Shown piece by piece: positions 39,911-46,986 of a stretch of 59,302 bases of DNA. The notes beneath the pieces were generated by a model. That model had not been told where the DNA came from. It saw only the letters and a list, made by a program, of their open reading frames with translations, and did not search any database. This DNA is from SZUA-521 sp041738285 (GTDB taxonomy: Bacteria > Pseudomonadota > Gammaproteobacteria > Pseudomonadales > Azotimanducaceae): assembly GCA_041738285.1 (NCBI GenBank), contig JBGSQB010000229.1, positions 1 through 59,302 of the forward strand, given 5' to 3'. A program made the position numbers and the translations under genes. Position 1 is the first letter of the stretch. Every line of letters begins with the position of its first letter.

Positions 39911-40305
39911 TCGATGCGACTCGTGAGGTGCCGCCTGTTTTCCGCCGCTGGGAACGCGTCCGGCCAGTACTCGATCATGCGCACAATCTTGTTGCCCCGG
40001 ATCGTGAAGAACGAAATCGGCTCTGCCGACTGAACACCGTCGGTGAGGCTGACCTGGGTCACGACTTCGTCGCCACTACTGATGAGTCGATTGACGGTAA
40101 AACGCCACGGCGCATGTGCCGGGTACTCGGCGTTCACGCGTATGAATTTCCCTGAACCGCGAATGCGCTCATTGGACTGCGGCCAGTCGACCACGACGTC
40201 GTCGGCGAGCACGGCGGCGACCGCAGGGAAATCGTTGCTAGCCATTAGCTGCCAGAACCTGCGAACGATCGACTCGGGCGTAGTGGTCGCTTCGGATGAC
40301 ACCAT
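39907..40305 (-). CDS. NTF2-like (SnoaL-type) protein
   Basis: The protein has 132 residues. It starts TPESIVRRFWQLMASNDF and follows the alpha+beta cone pattern with VVVDWPQSNERIRG, RLISSGDEVVTQV and KIVRMIEYWPD. This is the nuclear transport factor 2-like superfamily, in which small enzymes such as ketosteroid isomerase or SnoaL cyclases occur. Catalytic residues cannot be assigned with confidence. A role in the local catabolic genes is possible but not shown by context, since it lies in a run of unrelated small genes. Confidence 0.8.
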   Translation of the reverse strand: MVSSEATTTPESIVRRFWQLMASNDFPAVAAVLADDVVVDWPQSNERIRGSGKFIRVNAEYPAHAPWRFTVNRLISSGDEVVTQVSLTDGVQSAEPISFFTIRGNKIVRMIEYWPDAFPAAENRRHLTSRID

Positions 40306-40311
40306 CTTGTC

Positions 40312-40701
40312 TTAGAACCAATAGTCCCCAACGCATCGACCGTCGCGTGGCAAATCCTCGAAACTGGTCAAGCCATCGAAGTGATCGATCGGAATCTGCG
40401 CCACGGCTTCCGGCTCGGCCAGCCGCAGATTGACCGCGATCCGCCGGCGGCCATCGGCGCCAGCGTCCAAAGACCGCCAATACGCAACGCACCCACATGT
40501 GGGACAGAAGTGGAATCCGATCGTCTTGCCACGCACATAAGCACGCGTGGCGCCGGCGACCGCGATCCGTTCACCCTCGAAGTCATACGCCCACAGTACG
40601 CCATAGCGACGACAGAGTTTGCAGTTGCAGGCCGTAGCTGACTCGGGCAGGCCATCGAACCGCCAGCGCACCGTTCCACAATCGCAAATACCCTCGATCA
40701 T
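40312..40701 (-). CDS. GFA-family zinc protein
   Basis: The protein has 129 residues. Zinc ligands are visible in CDCGTVRW, CNCKLCRRY and FCPTCGCVAYW, the three-cysteine-cluster pattern of the glutathione-dependent formaldehyde-activating enzyme-like family (CENP-V type). The ATG is preceded by GGGGGA. Its start overlaps the upstream membrane protein stop by ATGA. GFA proteins are common among small accessory genes, and function is often only presumed. A second GFA gene lies at 45850. Confidence 0.85.
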   Translation of the reverse strand: MIEGICDCGTVRWRFDGLPESATACNCKLCRRYGVLWAYDFEGERIAVAGATRAYVRGKTIGFHFCPTCGCVAYWRSLDAGADGRRRIAVNLRLAEPEAVAQIPIDHFDGLTSFEDLPRDGRCVGDYWF

Positions 40702-41081
40702 GGCTGTCCCCCTATCGATACACGACCGGCCTTGCGCACACTCGCGAACAGCCCAACCAGGGAAGACGCGAACGCAAGGCCGATCAACGCCGTGAGCAGA
40801 TGGATCTCGATATTGCTCGCGGCCGACTTGGACATGTCCACCAGCTTGCCAAAGAAGCTGCCGTAGAGCATGCCAGCCGCGGCCGCGAACGATGCGGAGA
40901 ACGCACACTGGCGAGCCGGGGTCGGATTCGCCATGAGGACAGCCGTCACGACCAGCGGTACACCGATGACGAAATCGTCCAGTACGAAGAGCAGGTTGCG
41001 AGCCTGACCCCAACTGCGAACGGTTTCACCGATCATGAGCGATGACCCAAGCAGTGCCGCCCATACTCGCCAGAACATCAT
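40698..41081 (-). CDS. Small four-helix membrane protein
   Basis: The protein has 127 residues with hydrophobic segments around MFWRVWAALLGSSLMIG, LFVLDDFVIGVPLVVTAVLM, CAFSASFAAAAGMLYGSFF and LLTALIGLAFASSLVGLF. No family was recognised. Its first ATG overlaps the next upstream protein stop. It appears to form a pair with the adjacent 118-residue membrane protein and to be coupled to the GFA gene downstream. Function is unknown. Confidence 0.65.
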   Translation of the reverse strand: MMFWRVWAALLGSSLMIGETVRSWGQARNLLFVLDDFVIGVPLVVTAVLMANPTPARQCAFSASFAAAAGMLYGSFFGKLVDMSKSAASNIEIHLLTALIGLAFASSLVGLFASVRKAGRVSIGGQP

Positions 41082-41434
41082 CGTGGGAACCGCTCGGCAA
41101 CACGGTCTGCACCGAGGAGCAGCATCGCCATGTCCCCCTTCGCCGCGATGCTGGCGTACAACAGATACGCCGTGAGCACAGGGGCACCGCCGAAGAAGCC
41201 GAGTACTCCAAGCGCGATGCCCGTCGGCGAGAAGCGATGGCGCCAGGCGAGCCACACACCCGACAGCGTCAAGAAGCCGAGAAAGTCGACGTTGAACTGA
41301 CCCGCCCAGCCGAACTTCGCTATGTCACCGAAGAAGACTCCGAACAATCCCAAGCCATGGTCGGCGACGACGATGACCGTGTAGCCACAAATGACCGCGA
41401 AGATGATGGCCAATAGCACTCGCAATGCGACCAT
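41078..41434 (-). CDS. Small membrane protein, partner of the downstream gene
   Basis: The protein has 118 residues from the ATG at 41434, which has AGGA seven bases upstream. A longer start at 41458 has no ribosome site. Three to four helices are visible (VALRVLLAIIFAVICGYTV, FGVFFGDIAKFGW, GFLTLSGVWLAW, GIALGVLGFFGGAPVLTAYLLY). The tail is short and basic. It overlaps the downstream membrane gene by four bases. Function is unknown. Confidence 0.65.
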   Translation of the reverse strand: MVALRVLLAIIFAVICGYTVIVVADHGLGLFGVFFGDIAKFGWAGQFNVDFLGFLTLSGVWLAWRHRFSPTGIALGVLGFFGGAPVLTAYLLYASIAAKGDMAMLLLGADRVAERFPR

Positions 41435-41537
41435 GACGGTATCCTCGGTTCGGTGCATTTGATGCTAGTCGGTTCGTCAACAGGTGATCAACTGCGTCGC
41501 TCGCGATAGATCTTCTTTGCATCCTCGCACGGATGTC

Positions 41538-41963
41538 TCATGTGCCGCGGGTGGTGCTCATCCGCAGCGCCGCTTCCACCAGATCGACGGTGGCCAGCGT
41601 GACGAGTGTGTCCATGCGGTGCCACTGACACTGGTCGGTGGTGCCAGCGTGTTCGCTTCGCAGCTCGCCGCCGATGCGCTTCGTGTGATAGATGATGCGA
41701 ATGCCGTGAAAGTTGCGATCAGGCGCTTCGGCCGAGAATGAGTCGATTCCCACGACACCGGCCGCAGCGACGATGAGCCCCGTCTCTTCCTCGACCTCTC
41801 GAACCATTGCCGCGGCCGGGTGCTCCCCGAATTCGACGCCGCCACCCGGCAGCGTCCACCGCCCAGCATCCGGCAAGTGGCCTGACAGTCGACACAGCAG
41901 CAGGTGATCGTCGTCGGTCACCAGACCGTACGCAGATACGCGCGTGACATGTAGTTTGGCCAT
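41538..41963 (-). CDS. Nudix hydrolase
   Basis: The protein has 141 residues. The Nudix box GGGVEFGEHPAAAMVREVEEETGL, seen in parts as GGGVEFGE and REVEEETG, holds the metal-binding glutamates. Flanking strands LLLCRLSG and GIRIIYHTKRI are usual. It hydrolyses a nucleoside diphosphate linked to another moiety, and the specific substrate cannot be told. The ATG at 41963 is usual for the family. It lies 104 bases before the start of the small membrane pair, on the same strand. Confidence 0.87.
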   Translation of the reverse strand: MAKLHVTRVSAYGLVTDDDHLLLCRLSGHLPDAGRWTLPGGGVEFGEHPAAAMVREVEEETGLIVAAAGVVGIDSFSAEAPDRNFHGIRIIYHTKRIGGELRSEHAGTTDQCQWHRMDTLVTLATVDLVEAALRMSTTRGT

Positions 41964-41987
41964 GGCGTCGATGGGAACCTGCGAAGG

Positions 41988-42428
41988 CTAGGCGCGGCTG
42001 TTTCTTTTGGCCAACCGAGGTCTTCGCTTTTTGAGGTGGTACGTCAACGATGCCGCGATGCAGGTTGCCAAGGCATCTTGCGGCACTGGCTCACCCAGTG
42101 TGAACACGATCGCTCGATTGCCGTCGAACGCGAAGTCATCCGGAAACATCGTGCGGAAGGTCTCGATCAATTGGGTCTGGCAATGTACGTACATCGCGTA
42201 CTCGCCGGGGCGCTTTGCCTTCCAGTCAATGCGAACCGCGGTGCCTGCCTTGTTCTTCGGCACGTAGGAGAGCTCGCCCCACTTCAACGATTCCTCCAGC
42301 TCACCAACCCCTGGGGTTGCGCGCGCCACATCGAAGATCATATCCCGTAGCGCGAGCACGGCCATTCTGGCTTGGGTAGGATACGAGTCGAACTTGGCGG
42401 CGATCGCTGGCGATTGAAATGGCGTCAT
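41988..42428 (-). CDS. DUF1801-domain protein
   Basis: The protein has 146 residues from the ATG at 42428. The tract GVGELEESLKWGELSYVPKNKAG (seen in parts) and the central RIDWKAKRPGEYAMYVHCQTQLI resemble DUF1801. The C-terminus is strongly basic (KKRRPRLAKRNSR). It is related to the protein at 37048 only by family. Function is unknown. Confidence 0.75.
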   Translation of the reverse strand: MTPFQSPAIAAKFDSYPTQARMAVLALRDMIFDVARATPGVGELEESLKWGELSYVPKNKAGTAVRIDWKAKRPGEYAMYVHCQTQLIETFRTMFPDDFAFDGNRAIVFTLGEPVPQDALATCIAASLTYHLKKRRPRLAKRNSRA

Positions 42429-42549
42429 CACGAGTCGAGTGGTCGTTGCTGCAAACCGGAGTATACGAGTTCAGGCAAAGCCGGCGGCTACTGATCTATT
42501 CGGCAGCTGCGTAAGATCGCATAGGCGGCCTCCATCGAGAAGTCGTCGC

Positions 42550-43152
42550 TCACGCCGCCATGGCCCGTACGCACGCGTCGCGTTCCTTGAGCCGTGCCAA
42601 GTATGTCCGCGCGTGAGGATACCGCTCGTCGAGTAGCCTGGCGCCGGCAATGAGCTGAAGCGAATAGCCCATCATGATGTCCGCGGCGCTGAACTCCGCG
42701 CCCATGAGAAAATTCCGATCCGCAACCGCGCGATCGACGACTTCAAGACACCCGCGCGCTTTCTGTTCAGCCTCGGCCGCCAGTGAAGGGCCGTCACCCC
42801 CGTCCTCGCGCAACATGCGGTAAAGCCCAAGCGGCCGCGAGAGCGTTGCCTCGCTGAACCAGCACCATTGGTGGTGTATGGCGCTTTCGTCCGTACCGGG
42901 TTTGGGGCGCAGGCGGCCGTGGCCGTAGCGTTCCAGGATGTGGTCGACCATCGCACCGGATTCGAACATGGTCATGGCGCCGTCGGTCAGCGCGGGCACC
43001 TTCCCGGCTGGGCTGATCGCGCGCCATTCGGGTGAGTCGCGATACGTGGACGAAAAGTCGATTGGGCTGACATCGACTGGAAGATTGAGTTCGTAGCAGA
43101 GCCAGATGGGTCGCACTGACCGGGTTCCGCGAACGTGGTAGATCCTGATCAT
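42550..43152 (-). CDS. Glutathione S-transferase
   Basis: The protein has 200 residues. The thioredoxin-like N-terminal domain has ISPAGKVPALTDG, and ESGAMVDHILERYG gives the conserved Glu-Ser pair that binds the glutathione gamma-glutamyl group. An all-helical C-terminal domain includes FSAADIMMGYSLQL. Typical of bacterial GSTs that conjugate or reduce electrophiles. It follows a small membrane protein gene by 12 bases on the same strand. The target substrate is unknown. Confidence 0.88.
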   Translation of the reverse strand: MIRIYHVRGTRSVRPIWLCYELNLPVDVSPIDFSSTYRDSPEWRAISPAGKVPALTDGAMTMFESGAMVDHILERYGHGRLRPKPGTDESAIHHQWCWFSEATLSRPLGLYRMLREDGGDGPSLAAEAEQKARGCLEVVDRAVADRNFLMGAEFSAADIMMGYSLQLIAGARLLDERYPHARTYLARLKERDACVRAMAA

Positions 43153-43164
43153 CGGGAGTGCCCT

Positions 43165-43629
43165 TCAGTGAGCACGAACGTCGGAAGCCATCGCCTTGCC
43201 ACCCATCCAAAGAAACAGGCCCGCACTGATCGCATAGGGAATTCTCCGCAGCCACCAATTGGTTTCGATGAGACGGTCGATGGCCGAAAGCGACAATCCG
43301 CTGTCGCTCAATTGAAGCTGGATCGGGATCTGAATGGTGGCCGTCGATACCCACATGATCATTTGAAGAACAATCGCCGCCCAAATCGCCCACAGCGGCA
43401 CCGTTGTGGGCCTGAACCAGAGCAGCAGAACAGTAAAGACCGTACCCAGCAAAGCGGGGGCCACCAGGAAGGTCAGCACGGGTTGAGTGATGAAGCGGTG
43501 GTAAGTCGTGAACTCGGCTTCTCCGATGAGGCGCCAGCTGGGGTAGTTCACGAACGATTCGATGAAGGCCGCGCCGTTGCCGTAATAGACGAGGGCGAAG
43601 GCGATCACGAAGATCCAACGACCGTTCAT
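43165..43629 (-). CDS. Four-helix membrane protein
   Basis: The protein has 154 residues from the ATG at 43629. Helices are seen at WIFVIAFALVYYGNGAAF, LTFLVAPALLGTVFTVLLLWF, LWAIWAAIVLQMIMWVS and the last YAISAGLFLWMGG. The loop between the first two has EAEFTTYHRFIT. No named family was recognised with confidence, though DUF1772-like small membrane proteins have a similar length. It is paired with the downstream GST gene. Confidence 0.65.
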   Translation of the reverse strand: MNGRWIFVIAFALVYYGNGAAFIESFVNYPSWRLIGEAEFTTYHRFITQPVLTFLVAPALLGTVFTVLLLWFRPTTVPLWAIWAAIVLQMIMWVSTATIQIPIQLQLSDSGLSLSAIDRLIETNWWLRRIPYAISAGLFLWMGGKAMASDVRAH

Positions 43630-43674
43630 GCGTGTAGCTCCCACAACGCGCCGCGCCAAATGCTGATCTGGAAA

Positions 43675-43986
43675 CTACTCTCCTGCCGTGATGCGACGCA
43701 ACCAGATGAGGAGCACCGGTGTAAGCAGCAGCTCTGATCCCGCCAGGACTACAACTGGCACGGACGGGAATCCGCGCGTAGCCATCGACACCAGGCGCGC
43801 CGCGCCGGCGGCAAAGAACATCCACAACACAACCCTGAGTACGACCGCGTACCTCTGAAGGTCACCGGCGCAGATGAACAGCAATACACCGTAGAGACCG
43901 AACGCGACCCCGTAGAAGCGGTTCTGACTGTCGAGCGTTGGATCCGCGAGTACTTCGGTAGCAGCAGGGGTACCGAGAAGAACAAT
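43675..43986 (-). pseudogene. DUF4345-like membrane protein lacking a usable start (5'-truncated)
   Basis: The frame encodes a DUF4345 core: GTPAATEVLADPTLDSQNRF, then FYGVAFGLYGVLLF, LRVVLWMFFAAGAARLVSMA and a final helix before RRITAGE. No ATG, GTG or TTG is in frame upstream of the DSQNRF tract. The first usable start (TTG at 43884) lies after it, and only ATT or CTC-like codons precede. The frame is open only to 44049 and overlaps the cupin 3' end. The usual first transmembrane helix of the family is absent. It is most simply a decayed 5'-truncated gene. An ATT start at 43986 is the alternative. Confidence 0.6.
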
Positions 43987-44005
43987 GTCGGTCGACTGCG
44001 CGTGA

Positions 44006-44374
44006 CTAAAGTGGCCGATGGTCGCCGTTTGGCCCCGGCGTGATGTGAATCAGCTGAGTCGTTTCTAGCACATTGACGCGGTGCCACTCACCGCTACGAA
44101 CGATGCAAGCGTCGCCAGGACCCATCTCAATAGGAGAGCTGGGATCAGATTCTCCGGTCACCCGGAGTTTTCCTGAAATGACATACAGGATCTCGTCACC
44201 GTCCGGATGAACCTCTCCACGATGCGGCGCGTCTTGGGACATCGTCACGACACCGAGAGTCATACCGTCGATTCGATCCGGGGGCCCAGGTTTGCGCGCT
44301 CGCACTGATACGGAGAGATCTCTGTGAATGTCGAGTGAATATCGGGAAGCGTCAACTCGAGTGATGTTGTTCAT
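44006..44374 (-). CDS. Cupin-domain protein
   Basis: The protein has 122 residues with the two cupin motifs. APHRGEVHPDGDEILYVISGKLRV (seen in parts) contains the metal-binding His/His/Glu pattern, and GPGDACIVRSGEWHRVNV contains the last histidine. A single-domain cupin of this size could be an isomerase, dioxygenase, or sugar/small-molecule binding protein. The start ATG is at 44374. It lies between the broken DUF4345 gene and the ArsC-like phosphatase gene on the same strand. Function is not assigned. Confidence 0.8.
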   Translation of the reverse strand: MNNITRVDASRYSLDIHRDLSVSVRARKPGPPDRIDGMTLGVVTMSQDAPHRGEVHPDGDEILYVISGKLRVTGESDPSSPIEMGPGDACIVRSGEWHRVNVLETTQLIHITPGPNGDHRPL

Positions 44375-44413
44375 CGATCACCTCTATAGTCGCGGCGGGA
44401 GTCGGCCCAATAG

Positions 44414-44839
44414 TTAGGCGACGCTTTTTGAAACACCTAACGCCTCTAACGTAGACTGGACCTTGTCACGGATCATATCCCTAACGGCTCTGAACTCATC
44501 GGGGCCAAGATTTTTTGGGTCCGGTATCGCCCAGTCTGCTCGTTGTCTAGCGCGGACCGTCGGGCAGGCATCCCCGCATCCCATGGTCGCTACGAAATCG
44601 AAGGTCACGTCGGGAAGATCTTCGAGGGATTTGGAACCATGGACCGAGAGGTCGTACCCGATTTCACGCATGGCATCGATGGCCTTCTGATTGACCGTGC
44701 CGGACGGTCGAGATCCCGCGCTGAATGCTTCGACCTGTTTGCCACCGAGCAGGCGCGCGATTGCTTCCGCCATTTGACTCCGGTTGGCGTTCTCGACGCA
44801 TACGAACAGTACGCGCTTGATGGATTTCACACGGGTCAC
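44414..44839 (-). CDS. ArsC-type arsenate reductase / low-molecular-weight phosphotyrosine phosphatase-like protein
   Basis: The protein has 141 residues. The phosphate loop CVENANRS has the nucleophile C14 and R20 (CX5R). The C-terminal DFVATMGCGDACP with two more cysteines matches thioredoxin-coupled arsenate reductases, which pass electrons from C14 through two further cysteines. No other ars gene is within the window, so a general phosphatase role is possible. The ATG at 44839 is natural. It starts the cluster of small genes next to the attC-like half sites. Confidence 0.8.
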   Translation of the reverse strand: MTRVKSIKRVLFVCVENANRSQMAEAIARLLGGKQVEAFSAGSRPSGTVNQKAIDAMREIGYDLSVHGSKSLEDLPDVTFDFVATMGCGDACPTVRARQRADWAIPDPKNLGPDEFRAVRDMIRDKVQSTLEALGVSKSVA

Positions 44840-45060
44840 ATCTGATCAGTAGGGCGTAGATAGTAACTCAGCATCTCGGAGCAGGCGTTGTATCCAGTGA
44901 TCCCGGTGGTTTCGAGAAGGCACAGGTGATTGAGCATCCCTGCCGCATCGACGATTCCGCGCTCAAATCCATGGCGAGATCCATGCCGCCTCGCAATCAG
45001 CATCGGCTGCGCAACAGACCGGTGGCAAACTCGCGCAGGCAATGTTGATGACTGGTTGGC
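44840..45060. other. Non-coding gap
   Basis: About 220 bases with no gene-like frame. It lies between the ArsC-like gene and the attC-like motif after the membrane protein gene. Base composition is more AT-rich than in the neighbouring genes. No hairpin terminator was recognised. Confidence 0.4.
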
Positions 45061-45089
45061 GCGTCGGATGCATGCAGTGGTTAGGCGGC
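45061..45089 (-). repeat. attC-like half site, copy 1
   Basis: On the minus strand the motif reads GCCTAACCACTGCATGCATC followed by CGACGC. It lies 4 bases after the stop of the membrane protein gene (stop 45093-45095). RYYYAAC followed by GCATGCA and CCGACGC resembles the left half of an integron attC site. The matching right half was not found. Confidence 0.5.
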
Positions 45090-45092
45090 CTG

Positions 45093-45617
45093 TTAGCTAC
45101 TTGTCGGGCCATCCGGCACGCGGCCCAAGACAAACAAAAGAAACGCAAAGTTGAGCGCCGATATCACCAGGAGCAGGTACAGACCAATGAGAAACCCACC
45201 AGGGCTTTGCGCAAAACCGATCCCGAGCGCGTTCAGCGCCTGAGTCGCGAGAACTAGGAAGCTCGCGGAGTCCACTGGAATCGCGACGATCCGAATTCTG
45301 CGGAATGCACCGTTGCGGGCAGCCCGAAGAATGCGCGGCAGAAAGAACAGTAGATTGCTCGCGGTTACAGCGAAGAGAAAGGCACTCGACCCAGCCCATA
45401 TGGTGCTTTCCGGTACGCGGAACTGTTGAATCAGGAACGGAAACAGCGCAACGAAGACGACGCCGAGACCACTCGCTATCAGCGCCCAGAATGGATACCA
45501 GACTTCTGGATGAGTCGGGCGTAGCTTCTCACCCGCTAACGCACCAACTATCCCGGCGAAGCCGGCCAGTGCTACGCCGATTTGGGCAATCGACTCTAAC
45601 GCGTTCTCCGCATTCAT
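45093..45617 (-). CDS. Small membrane protein of a cassette-like type
   Basis: The protein has 174 residues from the ATG at 45617, with AGGAG just upstream. It has about four transmembrane helices (IGVALAGFAGIVGAL, WYPFWALIASGLGVVFVALFPFLI, GSSAFLFAVTASNLLFFL and a final GLYLLLVISALNFAFLLFVL). No family was recognised. The gene stands alone between two non-coding spacers with attC-like motifs on either side, as in gene cassettes. Function is unknown. Confidence 0.65.
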   Translation of the reverse strand: MNAENALESIAQIGVALAGFAGIVGALAGEKLRPTHPEVWYPFWALIASGLGVVFVALFPFLIQQFRVPESTIWAGSSAFLFAVTASNLLFFLPRILRAARNGAFRRIRIVAIPVDSASFLVLATQALNALGIGFAQSPGGFLIGLYLLLVISALNFAFLLFVLGRVPDGPTSS

Positions 45618-45644
45618 ACCGCTCCTGGGAAACGTCTCACGATG

Positions 45645-45670
45645 GTCCGTTGCGATCACGTGTTAGACGC
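45645..45670 (-). repeat. attC-like half site, copy 5
   Basis: The minus strand reads GCGTCTAACACGTGATCGCA followed by ACGGAC. GTCTAAC fits the RYYYAAC core, and ACGGAC resembles the next conserved box. It lies just upstream of the 45093-45617 gene. It is the most divergent copy after copy 4. Confidence 0.35.
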
Positions 45671-45816
45671 AGTGTAAGTACGGTCCGGGCACATGACAGG
45701 TTTGTCCGGGTACATGAGTAACAGATTCCCATCATACGCGGTTGGCGAAAGGAGATGCCGGGATGCCCTGGAGCGAAGCCACACCCATGCACGAGAAGAC
45801 GCAATTCGCAACCTGA

Positions 45817-45843
45817 GCCGGCTTGATGCACGTGTTGGGCGGC
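45817..45843 (-). repeat. attC-like half site, copy 2
   Basis: The minus strand reads GCCCAACACGTGCATCAAGC followed by CGGC. It lies 6 bases beyond the stop of the GFA gene. GCCCAAC fits the RYYYAAC core, and CAAGCCGGC is close to the AAGCCGAC box of attC sites. No right half was found in the following 200 bases. Confidence 0.5.
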
Positions 45844-45849
45844 AGGTGG

Positions 45850-46257
45850 CTACTTCTTCTGTAGAGACGCAAGGAACTCTTGGCCCGTGAGGCGCGGATG
45901 GACGCCCGCAAAGTCATACGCGGTGGGCTTGTCATCGACGTAGATCTCGCTTGCGATTTTGAAGGACCGCTGGTCATCGAAGGAACCCATGTTGAGGATG
46001 TAGCGATTCGCTTCCTTCAACAAGTAGAACAGACTAGAGCCACAGAGCTTGCAGAATCCTCGTTCTGCCCAAGCCGACGAGCTGTACCGCTGGATGTGCT
46101 CCTCACCGCGGAACGTGACGTTTTCTGCTTCTACCGAGAAGGTAGGTCCACCCGTCCATCGTCGGCACATAGAGCAGTGGCATACATGCAATCCGTCCGC
46201 AACGCCTGCAGCGATGAAAGTCACTGCGGAACACAAACACCGCCCTTCAGCGTTCAT
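45850..46257 (-). CDS. GFA-family zinc protein
   Basis: The protein has 135 residues. Cysteine clusters CLCSAVTF, CHCSMCRRWTG and FCKLCGSSLFY, followed by YVDDKPTAYDF, are typical for the GFA (CENP-V) family. It is shorter and distinct from the GFA protein at 40312. The ATG at 46257 is preceded by GAGAGAG. Immediately after the stop is attC-like motif copy 2, so it may sit in, or come from, a gene cassette. Its biochemical role is unknown. Confidence 0.85.
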   Translation of the reverse strand: MNAEGRCLCSAVTFIAAGVADGLHVCHCSMCRRWTGGPTFSVEAENVTFRGEEHIQRYSSSAWAERGFCKLCGSSLFYLLKEANRYILNMGSFDDQRSFKIASEIYVDDKPTAYDFAGVHPRLTGQEFLASLQKK

Positions 46258-46376
46258 GGCGCTCTCTCAGGTGATCCGACATATGGAGACTCCTCCGATC
46301 GCAAGTTGAGTCCGCCGCAGCGAACGCTTAGGTGCGCTACCCTCGGCCGCTTCGGTGGGAATGATGAGATTCGTAA

Positions 46377-46616
46377 TTGGCGGGCACGAATTTTGATGAA
46401 GTTCGTTCTGCTTCATTCCAGCCCTACGACATCGAGCGTGCGAAGCTGGCCCGTGATCTCGTGGCGAGTCTAGATGCCCCAGTTGAATCTGACGCGGCCG
46501 ATGCATGGAAGAAAGAGATAGCACGGAGGCTGGCCGAAGTGGAAGCTGGATCTGCGGTCTTGATCGACTGCGACGAGTTCCGAAAGCGGATGGCGGAGAG
46601 ACTCGGACCCCCGTAG
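46377..46616 (+). CDS. Addiction-module antitoxin-like protein (orphan)
   Basis: The protein has 79 residues from a TTG start (no better start, no clear ribosome site). The tract DIERAKLARDLVASLD, then WKKEIARRLAEVEAGS and DEFRKRMAERLG, matches the short addiction-module component family (PF09720 type), the antitoxin partner of RelE/ParE-like toxins. No toxin follows on the plus strand, since the next gene (truncated VOC) is on the minus strand. The only plus-strand gene of the region, it looks like a stray remnant or orphan antitoxin. Confidence 0.65.
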   Translation: MAGTNFDEVRSASFQPYDIERAKLARDLVASLDAPVESDAADAWKKEIARRLAEVEAGSAVLIDCDEFRKRMAERLGPP

Positions 46617-46676
46617 CGCATCGCCAGTCGGCGAGCGATGCAAGGAGATGAGGGGCTTTCGATTTAGGCATCTTGG

Positions 46677-46705
46677 GCCTCGGCTGCATGCGGTGGTTGG
46701 GTGGC
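46677..46705 (-). repeat. attC-like half site, copy 3
   Basis: The minus strand reads GCCACCCAACCACCGCATGC followed by AGCCGAGGC. It lies 11 bases after the stop of the truncated VOC gene. It is the best match to copy 1 (CAACCAC-GCATGCA-CCGA). No paired right half was seen. Confidence 0.5.
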
Positions 46706-46715
46706 GGAGGAGCGT

Positions 46716-46940
46716 TCATCCCAATCGCGTGGCGGCAACGACGCAGAACTGATTTCCTTCAGGGTCGCACAAGACAGTGTAGTCAGTTTGCTTGCGCAGT
46801 ACCGATGCCCCGATGGCACACAGCCGAGCGACTTCCGTCTCGCGATCTGCCACCGCGATATCGAGGTGTATCCGATTGTTCTCGTAGCGACGCTCGGCAA
46901 CGCGTTGAAAGCACAGGCTCGGGCCTGGACCATCGACCAT
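46716..46940 (-). pseudogene. N-terminally truncated VOC protein
   Basis: The frame has 74 residues. It matches only the second half of a Glyoxalase_6-type VOC protein: LCFQRVAERRYENNRIHLDIAVADRETEVARL (seen in parts) and TVLCDPEGNQFCVVAATR. A stop codon lies in frame two codons upstream of the ATG at 46940, so the first beta-alpha-beta unit is gone. It probably cannot form a full VOC domain alone and is likely a remnant. It may still be expressed as a small protein. It is followed by attC-like copy 3. Confidence 0.6.
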
Positions 46941-46986
46941 CCCAGTTCATGAGAACTCCACAATGACGCCGGTACTTTGGCTTGAT

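Noticed and set aside
44401..44432. GTTAGGC...ACCTAAC as an attC site
   Set aside because: The stretch covers the ArsC-like gene end, is only about 30 bases and lies within coding sequence, so it is too short and constrained to be a full site.
44836..45148. Short minus-strand frames between the ArsC-like and membrane protein genes
   Set aside because: No ribosome sites. Their peptides include translated attC-like motif (for example NHCMHPTR), which marks them as non-coding.
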